Shown here piece by piece: positions 22,976 to 29,922 of a DNA stretch of 29,922 nt (positions are counted from its first letter, which is position 1; every line of letters starts with the position of its first letter). The DNA lies in contig JBBREP010000041.1 in assembly GCA_038202885.1 (NCBI GenBank), forward strand, positions 1-29,922, in the 5' to 3' direction. The position numbers were made by a program, and so were the translations under genes. The notes beneath the pieces are model-generated. The model ran no database searches. It saw only the letters and a list, made by a program, of their open reading frames with translations, and was not told where the DNA came from. The stretch is from JBBREP01 sp038202885 (GTDB lineage: Bacteria > Actinomycetota > Acidimicrobiia > IMCC26256 > PALSA-610).

Positions 22976-23473
22976 ATGATCGCGGGTGGTGGGGCACGGA
23001 TCGGGCATCATGGAGTGGTGGTCGACGTTGTGCCTGTGCGTTCCGAAGACAAGTCGGTGCTGCTGCATCTCATGCAGCTCTATTGCTATGACTTTTCCGA
23101 GTTCACGAACGACGACGTCGACGATCACGGCTACTTCGGGTTCCCGGCGCGCGACCGCTACTGGACCGAGCCCGACCGCCACCCGTATTTGTTTCGCGTC
23201 GACGGCCGGCTCGCGGGATTCGCGCTCGTCCACAGTGGGGTACCGCACGACATGGCGGAGTTCTTCGTGGTGCGCAAGTATCGCCGCAACGGCGTGGGCC
23301 GCGAGGCGGCGCGCACCGTGTTCCAGCTCCATCGCGGGGATTGGCAGGTACGTCAGATGACGCTGAACACCCGCGCGACGGCCTTCTGGCGCCGAGCCAT
23401 ACCCGTCGACTACGTCGAAACCGTCATCGACAAGGGGCCAATGCAGACATTCCACATTGCCGTCGATCAGTAG
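22976..23473 (+). CDS. GNAT-family N-acetyltransferase
   Basis: This small acetyltransferase has 165 residues and transfers acetyl from acetyl-CoA to an amine. The acetyl-CoA pyrophosphate-binding motif A is visible as EFFVVRKYRRNGVGREAARTVF (R-R-N-G-V-G). It is followed by a motif-B-like TLNTRATAFWRRAIPV segment, where N and FW are typical. The N-terminal half contains LMQLYCYDFSEF and YLFRVDGRLAGFALV, as in uncharacterised GNAT proteins; the substrate is unknown. GGGAG lies 6 nt before the ATG at 22976 and supports that start. A GTG at 23015 closer to the domain start is an alternative. The last 7 bp overlap the convergent DUF2142 gene. Confidence 0.82.
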   Translation: MIAGGGARIGHHGVVVDVVPVRSEDKSVLLHLMQLYCYDFSEFTNDDVDDHGYFGFPARDRYWTEPDRHPYLFRVDGRLAGFALVHSGVPHDMAEFFVVRKYRRNGVGREAARTVFQLHRGDWQVRQMTLNTRATAFWRRAIPVDYVETVIDKGPMQTFHIAVDQ

Positions 23474-24987
23474 TAGTGCACGAGGAGTCCGACTGCACTG
23501 ATGCAGGACCCGAGCGCGACGAGCGCCCACGGCAGTGCGGCGACGAACCGGCCCGGTGCTGGTGGCGGTCCACTCGATCGCATTCGAGCCACGATCGGCG
23601 CGCCACAGCCGAGCACGCCGAGCGCGAGCACCGGGAACAGGTACCGGCCTTGGAACGCGTCGATGCGTGGTGCATCCACGGCATTCCATCCGGTATAGGC
23701 GAGCAGGAACAGCGCCGCGAACAGACCGACCGCCACGATCGCGGCGGTGACCAGCCCGAACCACCCACCCGACGCGGTCACGGCTGGTTCGGCGTCATCG
23801 TCGTCGCGCTCGCGAGCATCATGGTCAACGAGGTCGGGGGTCGGTCCGCGCATTGCCAAGGTCAACGCAACCGCGGCGTAGGTCGCCGTCGCGATGATCG
23901 TGGCAACGACCGACGGTGCCGCCCAGCCCGAAATCTGGCTGACCGCATCGTGCAACAGCGACAGCCACGTCCGCGCGATGGTTGTCCCGATGGCCCCGAT
24001 GAACGAGAACGGGGAGTGCAGGACTCCGGTGAGCTGCTTGGTTGCGTCAATGTCGTGATACGCGTAGCCGGGGTTGGCGAAGGCGCCGAAGAACGGGTTG
24101 CTTGGAGGGATGTACGCGGCCTGTGCGTAATGGCTCCAATAGGCAAACATGGCCAAGCCGGGAACGAGCGCGACCGCAACGAGCTTGCCGGCAACTTGGC
24201 GCCGGTGGCGAACGATCGTGGGGAGGAACAGTACGCAGAACAAGATGTACGGCGGCTTGGAGAACCCGAGTGCAGCGGTGATCGCGCCCGCTTCAACTGC
24301 AGATCGGTTGGTCAGCGTGCCGACCGGGAACGTCCACGACTGCAGCGCGATCGCAATCGCAACCAACGCCAGCGCGATCGTGATGCCGTCGGCTGACACC
24401 ATCGCAGCTTGGAACACGCACACGGGCGCGAGCGCGAGCACAGCCAGCAGTGTGCGGTAGCGCGGCATGCGCGTGATGGCGAACGCCACGAGCAGCACGT
24501 AGCTGAACAGATTGGCGAAACGCGCAAGCCAGAGCGTCGCCAGCGTGGAAAGTCCGACGGTGCGAGCAATGCGAATGGCGACGGTCGCAGGGGCGTAGGG
24601 CACCGGTGGGTAGACCGCAGCCGATGGGAAGCCGATGAATGTCGGCCGACCTTTCGGTGGTGCGTCAGCGATGTGGCGCACCGCGCATATGGCGCTGCCA
24701 CGATGACACGACGTGCCGGTGCCCTTGTACAGCCCGTCGCGCAGGAGCACGACGACGTCGGGTGCGAGTCCGGCCGGGAAGTTGTCGCCGAGATCGACCC
24801 GGCCCACGTCGTTGAGCCGTTGGTCGCCGCGGAGGTGCCCATCGGAGAGCTGCCACGCTCGTAGATAGTGCAGCGGTTCGTCGTATCCGGTGAAGGCCGG
24901 GGTGACGAGCACAAACACCGTCCCGAGCGCGAGCGCCAGGCAGACGAACATGCGCACCGGCGACGCCGCGATGGCCCTGGCCTTCAT
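23467..24987 (-). CDS. DUF2142 family membrane protein (GT-C-like)
   Basis: This 506-residue polytopic protein begins with a basic residue cluster (KARAIAASPVRM) and a hydrophobic span. It then has FTGYDEPLHYLRAWQLSDG, the acidic first-loop motif typical of DUF2142. Later landmarks are FIGFPSAAVYPPVPYAPA, MVSADGITIALALVAIA, FSKPPYILF and the near-C-terminal FQGRYLFPVLALG, all usual in the family. DUF2142 proteins are predicted envelope glycosyltransferases found in polysaccharide loci; no reaction is proven here. An acidic cytoplasmic insert (ERDDDDAEP) lies near residue 400. The ATG overlaps the stop of the upstream fusion gene by 4 bp, so the two are co-translated. Longer readings from 25335 would lie inside that gene. 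Confidence 0.85.
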   Translation of the reverse strand: MKARAIAASPVRMFVCLALALGTVFVLVTPAFTGYDEPLHYLRAWQLSDGHLRGDQRLNDVGRVDLGDNFPAGLAPDVVVLLRDGLYKGTGTSCHRGSAICAVRHIADAPPKGRPTFIGFPSAAVYPPVPYAPATVAIRIARTVGLSTLATLWLARFANLFSYVLLVAFAITRMPRYRTLLAVLALAPVCVFQAAMVSADGITIALALVAIAIALQSWTFPVGTLTNRSAVEAGAITAALGFSKPPYILFCVLFLPTIVRHRRQVAGKLVAVALVPGLAMFAYWSHYAQAAYIPPSNPFFGAFANPGYAYHDIDATKQLTGVLHSPFSFIGAIGTTIARTWLSLLHDAVSQISGWAAPSVVATIIATATYAAVALTLAMRGPTPDLVDHDARERDDDDAEPAVTASGGWFGLVTAAIVAVGLFAALFLLAYTGWNAVDAPRIDAFQGRYLFPVLALGVLGCGAPIVARMRSSGPPPAPGRFVAALPWALVALGSCISAVGLLVHYY

Positions 24988-27770
24988 GCAGTGTGCTCGA
25001 TGACCGGCTCGGCGACAGCGGGGAGTGGGGCGCGCCGCGATCGATCGAGGCGGGCCCAGACCGCGCCCGCCGCGAGCGCGGGCAGTAGGGCGTCGATGGG
25101 GGCGCGATAGCGCGTGATACCGAATGTGCCCGCCGCGGTGATGGTGATTGTGGCGGCGACGGCGAGGAACGGGATAATCGTGACCTTCCGCCGTCGCAGC
25201 AGCACAAGGCCGTGCAGGGCTAGCGGCATCAGCAGCAGATATTGGAGGGTCGCGAGCGTCGACTGCCAGATGCCGCGACCCTCGAGCGCGCCGTTGAACG
25301 GGAAGATGTTCTGGCCGATGAACCCGACGTCCCACATCCGGGCCACGCGCAGTACAACCATCTCAGGCTGTTGGCCGAGGTGCGACGTGATGTAGTCGAC
25401 GCCCTGTTTGCGCCACTCGATTTCTTTTTCGGACTCGTCGCCGTGTTGCAACACGGGGAACGACGCGGCGCACCCGACGTTCCAATAGCCGAGGTACGGC
25501 TGTTTGTACGTGAGGTCGCAGTTCGCGACCATGATCGTGCTGCCGATGCCGTTCGACATCACGACGGGGTGGACGAAGCGGCCGAGGTTGTAGAGCACCC
25601 ACGGCGACATCACGAGCGCGCCAACCGCGCAGGCGACCGCCGCGAGTTTCACTCGTTGCGCCACGCTGATTGGTCGCAATACGAGTATGAGTGGGATGAC
25701 GAGCAGTGGATAGAGCGTGGTGGCTTCGGCACGGCTCAGTGCGGCCAGACCGATGGCGGCGCCCATCCACACGGCCGTCGAACGTTGTGGTCGGCGCCAG
25801 AACCGGTACGCGGCAATGATCGCGATCACCGTCCAGAGTTGGTACATCCCCTCCGACATCAGCATCTCGTCGTTGATCCACATGTGCGCGTATAGGGCAG
25901 CCATCGCGGCGGCGAGCCAACCCGCACGGTCGTCCTGGAAGAGCATGCGCGCCAGGACGCCGACGAAGAACACTGCGCCCGCCCCGAGGAGCGTGGACGC
26001 GAGGCGGTGCGTGAGTTCTGATTGTCCGATGAACTTCGAGACCCCGGCGAGGTAGAGCAAATACGTCGGCGGGTGCCCGGCCGAGGGCGTGATCCGACCG
26101 TAGAAGGCGTACTGGCTCGGGTCGATGAACCAACGCCCGTGCGCGATGTCGTTTGCTTGCGTGTGGTAGTAGAACGCGTCGCCGCTGAGCGTCAGCCGGT
26201 GGCGTTCGAAGATGACGTAGCCCACCCGCCACGCCAGCGCGCCGATGCTGATCGCGCTCAGACCGGTGTAGAAGCGCGGGCGGCGCCAACGCGCTCGGAC
26301 ACGATCGCGCAGTGTCGGCCACCATCGTGTGCGGCCAGCCGCGAACGAGACACATGGCCGCTCGATGAGGAACCAGCTGACGGTGCCCATGAACGCGGCG
26401 CCCACGAGCGCGACCACGAAGAACGTGCCGAAGTGCAACAACGAGTGCTGGTCGAGGAGATTGACGGTGCGGGTGTGCAGGCCCTGCGAACGCCACCGGT
26501 CGAGGGCGTGTTGCATCGTGTCGATGAACACGTAGTGCCACAGATAGAAGCCATAGCTGACGATGCCGAGGGCAACAAGCGGCCGCCACCGCAGGATCCG
26601 GCGCACACCGTCGCGACGATGGAGGCCGACGACGGCCGGAACGACGAGCAACGCGGCGATGAGCGCGTGCATGGCCCGTTCGACGGTCTGCTGATGCGCG
26701 GTCGGGATCCCATCGGGGTCCATGCCGACCAACTTGATGAACAGCACGAACGCCACCAACGCGACCGCCCACGCCCATGAAGCATGTCGTGCAATCGTCT
26801 CGTAGATGGCATGCGCCGTCGGGCGGCGCTCATGCCATACGTCGGCTGCGGCGAGCAGCATGCCGAGCGCGAACGCGGTGATGAACGGAGGTAGGACCCG
26901 CAGCGGCGTCGGCGTACTCGCAACGGTCAGGTTCCACACCATCCACGGCGACACCGGCACCAAGATGAGCGCGCCGATCACCTCGGCGCGCATCGCACCG
27001 ATCCGACGGCCGACACCGCGCATGAGCCAGGCCCACAGCGGCACGAACGCGTAGAAGCTCACTTCCACGACGAGCGTCCATGCTTGGCGCAGCCCGAGGT
27101 TCGCCCCGAGCCAGCGCACGTCGTAACCCCACACGAGCAGGTAGTGCGCGACGCGCAGATCCGCGTTGTTCGTGCCGCCGCTGTACGACAGCGCCTTGTA
27201 GGAGAACGCCACGATGGCCGTGAGCGCGACCCAATACGCGGGATAGATGCGCCACGCCCGGCGCCACAAGAACCGCAACGGCTCGACTGCACCCCCGCTC
27301 GGCTGCGCCTCGCGCCCCGAGGGGCTGTCCGCACCCCCGCTCGGCTGCGCCTCGCGCCCCGAGGGGCTGTCCGCACCCCCGCTCGGCTGATTGTCGCGCC
27401 CAAAGGCCCCGTGTGCGTAGCGACCGTCGACGTGGGCGGCGAGGAAGGGGCGGTACACGAGGAAGGCCGAGATGACGAAGAACACCTCGACGCCGAGGTT
27501 CAGCTGCTGCACGGCGAGGTGCAGCGGAAAGGTCATCCCGGCGAAGTGCAGCGTGCGCCCGATGCCCGACGCGTCGCCAACGTGCGTCGTGAGCACTGCC
27601 AGCGCGGCAACCGCGCGCAGCCCGTCGAGGGCATCGAAGCGCTCACGGCGAGGCCGGCCGCCGGTTGCCGGTGGCGTCGGGACCGGGGGAGACGGCGATT
27701 GCGCGCCAGCGGACGTGCCGCTCTCGGGACCGCCTTGGAGCGCGGTGTTGCCCTCCGTGGCGTCGGTCAC
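24984..27770 (-). CDS. Fused acyltransferase-3 / GT39-like glycosyltransferase membrane protein (second copy)
   Basis: This 928-residue protein has the same order as 11566-14061. A Pro/Gly/Ser-rich N-terminus of about 42 residues precedes the AT3 domain: FDALDGLRAVAALAVLTTH (H63), FVISAFLVYRPF, RIYPAYWVAL near 174-183, WTLVVEVSFY with E236, VSYGFYLWHY, and SWFLIERP. The GT-C domain spans about 500-928: GDAFYYH, GHPPTYLLYL, MWINDEMLMSE, SRAEATTLYPL, PWVLYNLGRFVHPVVMSNG, GALEGRG and FGITRYRAPID. The two GT-C halves are close relatives. Between the AT3 segments at residues 128-161 is a hydrophilic insert made of 14-residue repeats, absent from the paralogues. It is divergent from the GT2 gene across 42 bp and coupled to the downstream DUF2142 gene. 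Confidence 0.83.
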   Translation of the reverse strand: MTDATEGNTALQGGPESGTSAGAQSPSPPVPTPPATGGRPRRERFDALDGLRAVAALAVLTTHVGDASGIGRTLHFAGMTFPLHLAVQQLNLGVEVFFVISAFLVYRPFLAAHVDGRYAHGAFGRDNQPSGGADSPSGREAQPSGGADSPSGREAQPSGGAVEPLRFLWRRAWRIYPAYWVALTAIVAFSYKALSYSGGTNNADLRVAHYLLVWGYDVRWLGANLGLRQAWTLVVEVSFYAFVPLWAWLMRGVGRRIGAMRAEVIGALILVPVSPWMVWNLTVASTPTPLRVLPPFITAFALGMLLAAADVWHERRPTAHAIYETIARHASWAWAVALVAFVLFIKLVGMDPDGIPTAHQQTVERAMHALIAALLVVPAVVGLHRRDGVRRILRWRPLVALGIVSYGFYLWHYVFIDTMQHALDRWRSQGLHTRTVNLLDQHSLLHFGTFFVVALVGAAFMGTVSWFLIERPCVSFAAGRTRWWPTLRDRVRARWRRPRFYTGLSAISIGALAWRVGYVIFERHRLTLSGDAFYYHTQANDIAHGRWFIDPSQYAFYGRITPSAGHPPTYLLYLAGVSKFIGQSELTHRLASTLLGAGAVFFVGVLARMLFQDDRAGWLAAAMAALYAHMWINDEMLMSEGMYQLWTVIAIIAAYRFWRRPQRSTAVWMGAAIGLAALSRAEATTLYPLLVIPLILVLRPISVAQRVKLAAVACAVGALVMSPWVLYNLGRFVHPVVMSNGIGSTIMVANCDLTYKQPYLGYWNVGCAASFPVLQHGDESEKEIEWRKQGVDYITSHLGQQPEMVVLRVARMWDVGFIGQNIFPFNGALEGRGIWQSTLATLQYLLLMPLALHGLVLLRRRKVTIIPFLAVAATITITAAGTFGITRYRAPIDALLPALAAGAVWARLDRSRRAPLPAVAEPVIEHTA
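27289..27389 (-). repeat. 42-bp in-frame tandem repeat inserted in the AT3 domain
   Basis: Two perfect 42-bp copies (27289-27330 and 27331-27372) are followed by a 17-bp partial copy (27373-27389). On the coding strand they encode QPSGGADSPSGREA units. Each unit contains the inverted core CCTCG-CGCCC-CGAGG, so each copy can fold into a hairpin. The block looks like a repetitive palindromic element captured inside a gene. Confidence 0.92.
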
Positions 27771-27776
27771 GGGGTC

Positions 27777-27782
27777 AATCTA
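27777..27782 (-). promoter_or_regulatory. Putative -10 box of the second fusion gene
   Basis: TAGATT on the minus strand fits TANNNT and ends 6 nt before the GTG at 27770, with no Shine-Dalgarno. It forms a compact divergent promoter pair with 27799-27804. Confidence 0.38.
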
Positions 27783-27798
27783 TCGGTGGTACCGGCAG

Positions 27799-27804
27799 TA
27801 CCCT
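27799..27804 (+). promoter_or_regulatory. Putative -10 box of the GT2 gene
   Basis: TACCCT fits TANNNT and ends 8 nt before the ATG at 27813, with no Shine-Dalgarno sequence. Confidence 0.35.
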
Positions 27805-27812
27805 TGCGCATC

Positions 27813-28559
27813 ATGACCACGACGGATGGTCGCGCGCCGATGGCGCGTGCGCTTGCCATCATCCCAGCTTGGAACGAGGAAGCGGCGCTGCCGGCCACCC
27901 TTGCAGAGCTGCGCGCCGTCCGGCCTGATCTCGATGTGCTCGTGGTGTCGGACGGCTCGACCGATCGCACCGCAGCCATCGCTCGAGCGTCGGGCGTGAT
28001 CGTGGCCGAGCTGCCCTTCAACCTGGGGATCGGCGGCGCCCTGCAAACCGGCTTTCGGTTCGCGGTCCGTCATGGCTATGACCGAGCGGTGCAGTTCGAC
28101 GCCGACGGCCAACACGATCCGCATTCGATCGCGACGCTGTTCTCAGCCCTCGATGACGGGGCCGACATGGTTGTCGGCACCCGCTTTGGCGACGGCGGCA
28201 CCGTCGAGTACCGCGTCGGTCCCGTACGTCGCAGCGCCATGCACTTGCTCCGATTCATGATGAACACGATGACGAATAGCAAGTTCTCGGACACTTCCTC
28301 GGGCTTTCGCGCCTTCGATCGGCCGGTGCTCGAACTGTTCGCGGCGACGTACCCAGTCGAGTTCATGGACTCGACCGAATCGTTGCTCCACGTGTGCAAC
28401 GCGGGCCTGCGCGTCGTCGAGGCTCCCACCGTCATCCGCGAACGTCAGGCCGGAACGCCGTCCACACGCAACTTCCGGTTGGTGTTCCATTACCTGCGCT
28501 TGATCGTCACGATGCTGTCGCAATGGACGTTCCGTCGACCCGCTTCGGCGAAGCCCTAG
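27813..28559 (+). CDS. GT2-family glycosyltransferase, polyprenyl-phosphate sugar synthase type
   Basis: This 248-residue cytoplasmic GT-A enzyme has a nucleotide-sugar binding start, AIIPAWNEEAALPATL, then VVSDGSTDRTAAIA, GGALQTGFRFAVRHGYDRAVQFDADGQ with the metal-binding DAD at 96-98, and the DTSSGFRAFDRPVLE segment. It resembles dolichyl/undecaprenyl-phosphate mannose or glucose synthases. It ends after about 240 residues without membrane spans. The expected product is a polyprenyl-phosphate sugar, the donor that GT-C enzymes use. It is followed after 3 bp by a DUF2304 gene, a frequent pairing. Longer frames from 27084 are opposite-strand shadow. The sugar identity cannot be read from the sequence. 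Confidence 0.85.
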   Translation: MTTTDGRAPMARALAIIPAWNEEAALPATLAELRAVRPDLDVLVVSDGSTDRTAAIARASGVIVAELPFNLGIGGALQTGFRFAVRHGYDRAVQFDADGQHDPHSIATLFSALDDGADMVVGTRFGDGGTVEYRVGPVRRSAMHLLRFMMNTMTNSKFSDTSSGFRAFDRPVLELFAATYPVEFMDSTESLLHVCNAGLRVVEAPTVIRERQAGTPSTRNFRLVFHYLRLIVTMLSQWTFRRPASAKP

Positions 28560-28562
28560 CTC

Positions 28563-29039
28563 GTGCGCCGCCAGATGCTCGCCGTAGTCAGCAACGACCA
28601 TTCGCTCGGTCTGTCGACCCGCGCCCACGTGATGGTGCTCGTGGTGTGCCTCGTCGGTGCCGGGTTCTTGTTGCGGTTGTTGCGTCGCCGCCAATTGCGG
28701 GGCAAGTACACCTTGCTCTGGATCCTCACCGGCATCGTGGTGCTGCTCATCGCCACGTTCCCAGGCACGATCGATCGGGTCTCCAAGTCGCTCAACATCT
28801 ACAGTCCGCCGAACGCGTTGTTCCTCATGGCGATCGCGTTCTTGATCCTCGTGTGTGTCTATTTCTCCTACGAACTGTCGCGGCTCGAGGAACGCACAAG
28901 GCTGCTGGCCGAGGAACTGGCCATCCTGCGCGGCGAGACCCAGGCCGGCCTCGTCGCCGACGGCAACTCGTCAGTTGGCTCGTCAGTCGACTCCTCAGTC
29001 GAGGCCAGCCAGTCTGCGGGCGAAACCGATCGATCGTGA
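28563..29039 (+). CDS. DUF2304 small membrane protein
   Basis: This 158-residue protein has three hydrophobic spans: VMVLVVCLVGAGFLLRLL, LLWILTGIVVLLIATF, and LFLMAIAFLILVCVYFSYE. The order and the RRRQLRGKYTLLWI junction fit DUF2304. A charged coiled-coil-like stretch (LSRLEERTRLLAEELAILRGE) follows, then a Ser-rich tail. DUF2304 proteins usually accompany GT2 enzymes like the one just upstream, perhaps anchoring them at the membrane or helping flip the lipid-linked sugar; this is inference. The GTG at 28563 has no clear ribosome-binding site, and ATG 28575 is an alternative. The last 45 bp overlap the convergent HpaB-family gene. Confidence 0.8.
   Translation: MRRQMLAVVSNDHSLGLSTRAHVMVLVVCLVGAGFLLRLLRRRQLRGKYTLLWILTGIVVLLIATFPGTIDRVSKSLNIYSPPNALFLMAIAFLILVCVYFSYELSRLEERTRLLAEELAILRGETQAGLVADGNSSVGSSVDSSVEASQSAGETDRS
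28968..29003 (+). repeat. Three imperfect 12-bp repeats at the end of the DUF2304 gene
   Basis: TCGTCAGTTGGC, TCGTCAGTCGAC and TCCTCAGTCGAG follow one another in frame and encode SSVG-SSVD-SSVE. The stop codon of the convergent gene (28995-28997) lies within the third unit. Confidence 0.7.
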
Positions 29040-29922
29040 ACCGTCGTACGCCCTGAAGATCTGCATCTTTTCGGCTTCGATACTGCCCTCGGCGTGCACG
29101 GCAAGCACCGCGTGGTAGCCACCGAAGTCGCGCACGGTGAGGTCGGAGATCAGATTGATCATCGCCAAGCGCTCGCGCGCTGGTGCCGCGGCGGCGAAGT
29201 ACTTCTCGAGCACCGGTCGGATCTCGGGATTGTCCCAGTCTTCGCCGCCGGGTCCGGTCACAAGGAGCCCGCCCGCGCAGTCCTGCACCGCGCGTACGGC
29301 CTCATGGAACCCCGTGGCGAACGTGTACTTCGCGATGTTCGTGGTGGCACTGTCGGGCCGGCAGTAGCCGTCGGCGCCGACTCGGCCGCGCCGGGCGGCG
29401 GCTTCGATCAGCGTGCGTACCGTCTCGTTGTAGATGACGAGCTGCGTGAGCTTGTCGCGGATGTGCCCCGCGCTGATGACGCCGTTCATGCGGGCGACCT
29501 CTGCGGCGCAGCCGACGAACGCGTCGAGGAGCGGGAGTTTGTACGACACGGCGGTGAAGCGGTGGTATTCGACGAACGCGAGCGCAATCGGGCCGGCGAG
29601 CTCGGGGCGGCGGTAGCAGAACACTCGCTCCCACGGCACGAAGACGTCATCGAACACGGTCAGCGTCTCGAGCATCTTGTGCCGTGACGAGGCGGGATAC
29701 TCCCAGGGGTGACGGGGTCCCGCTGAGTACGGGCTCACGTACATCGACAGGCCCGGGGTGTCGGGTGTCACCGCGAACGCGATCGCGTAGTCGGCATCCT
29801 CGGCCTTCATGGCCCGGGTCGGCAGCACAAGGATCTCATTGCAATTCGGCGTGAGGCTCGTGTGCGCCTTGGCCCCGCGCACCACGATGCCTTCATCGGA
29901 GTGATCAACAACGTGCACGTGG
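28995..29922 (-). CDS. 4-hydroxyphenylacetate 3-hydroxylase (HpaB) family protein, 5' end outside window
   Basis: The C-terminal ~308 residues are visible, and the frame stays open to the window edge. The fold family covers FADH2-using HpaB-type monooxygenases and 4-hydroxybutyryl-CoA dehydratases. Seen are GIVVRGAKAHTSLTPNCNEILVLP, the substrate-side loop EYHRFTAVSYKLPLLDAFVG, and a C-terminal HAEGSIEAEKMQIFRAYDGS ending in ARRLAGLD, all typical. From recollection of the dehydratase, its HRxxxxxC motif provides an iron-sulfur ligand; here the matching position is Tyr, so a flavin-only enzyme is more likely. The partner flavin reductase is not in the window. The 3' end overlaps the DUF2304 gene by 45 bp. 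The GTG at 29918 is an internal Val. Confidence 0.82.
   Translation of the reverse strand, partial: HVHVVDHSDEGIVVRGAKAHTSLTPNCNEILVLPTRAMKAEDADYAIAFAVTPDTPGLSMYVSPYSAGPRHPWEYPASSRHKMLETLTVFDDVFVPWERVFCYRRPELAGPIALAFVEYHRFTAVSYKLPLLDAFVGCAAEVARMNGVISAGHIRDKLTQLVIYNETVRTLIEAAARRGRVGADGYCRPDSATTNIAKYTFATGFHEAVRAVQDCAGGLLVTGPGGEDWDNPEIRPVLEKYFAAAAPARERLAMINLISDLTVRDFGGYHAVLAVHAEGSIEAEKMQIFRAYDGSRSIGFARRLAGLD

Noticed and set aside
27289..27389. CRISPR-like array
   Set aside because: The units are directly adjacent with no spacers, in frame with the coding sequence, and number only about 2.4 copies.

Overview
The window is about 30 kb of GC-rich chromosome from an actinobacterium, most likely the class Acidimicrobiia. 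The evidence is a probable F420-dependent luciferase-like oxidoreductase, a DUF222/HNH endonuclease gene, frequent GTG/TTG starts, GTGA/ATGA stop-start overlaps, and several starts that lack a Shine-Dalgarno sequence but have a TANNNT box 6-8 nt upstream (leaderless style). The assignment is inferred from gene content. No rRNA or tRNA gene was seen to confirm it. There is no gene-free stretch longer than 300 bases.

Region 1 (1-6836) holds mixed metabolism and secretion genes: the 3' end of an acyl-CoA ligase, a small PilZ protein, a D-aminoacylase-type amidohydrolase on the minus strand, and a secreted FG-GAP/VCBS beta-propeller protein on the minus strand. A translationally coupled operon of zinc alcohol dehydrogenase, VOC-fold protein and Rv1855c-type LLM oxidoreductase follows.

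Region 2 (7031-21438) is a large cell-envelope glycan locus made almost entirely of polytopic membrane proteins. It has GT39/GT-C type glycosyltransferases (7031, 8575), a GT-C-like protein on the minus strand (9900-11525), and an acyltransferase-3 (AT3) domain fused to a GT-C domain (11566-14061). A minus-strand lipoprotein follows. Then comes a plus-strand run: a UDP-galactopyranose-mutase-like flavoprotein, three consecutive single-domain AT3 O-acyltransferases and another GT-C-like protein. The members of this run from 16321 onward overlap by 4 bp.

Region 3 (21439-29922) opens with a hairpin-rich spacer, a DUF222/HNH nuclease gene and a GNAT acetyltransferase. The envelope theme then resumes. 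A minus-strand pair is a second AT3-GT-C fusion followed by a DUF2142 membrane protein. Divergent from it is a plus-strand pair, a polyprenyl-phosphate-type GT2 glycosyltransferase and a DUF2304 membrane protein. An HpaB-family flavin monooxygenase/dehydratase runs off the right edge.

How the genes may work together (inference): the GT2/DUF2304 pair would charge a polyprenyl phosphate with sugar, GT-C enzymes would transfer it outside the membrane, the UGM-like flavoprotein would prepare a furanose-type or oxidised precursor, and AT3 proteins would O-acylate the product. The most unusual points are five AT3 domains in one locus, two of them fused to a GT-C domain and lying at opposite ends in opposite orientation; in-frame tandem repeats inside both fused AT3 domains; and convergent gene pairs that all touch or overlap.
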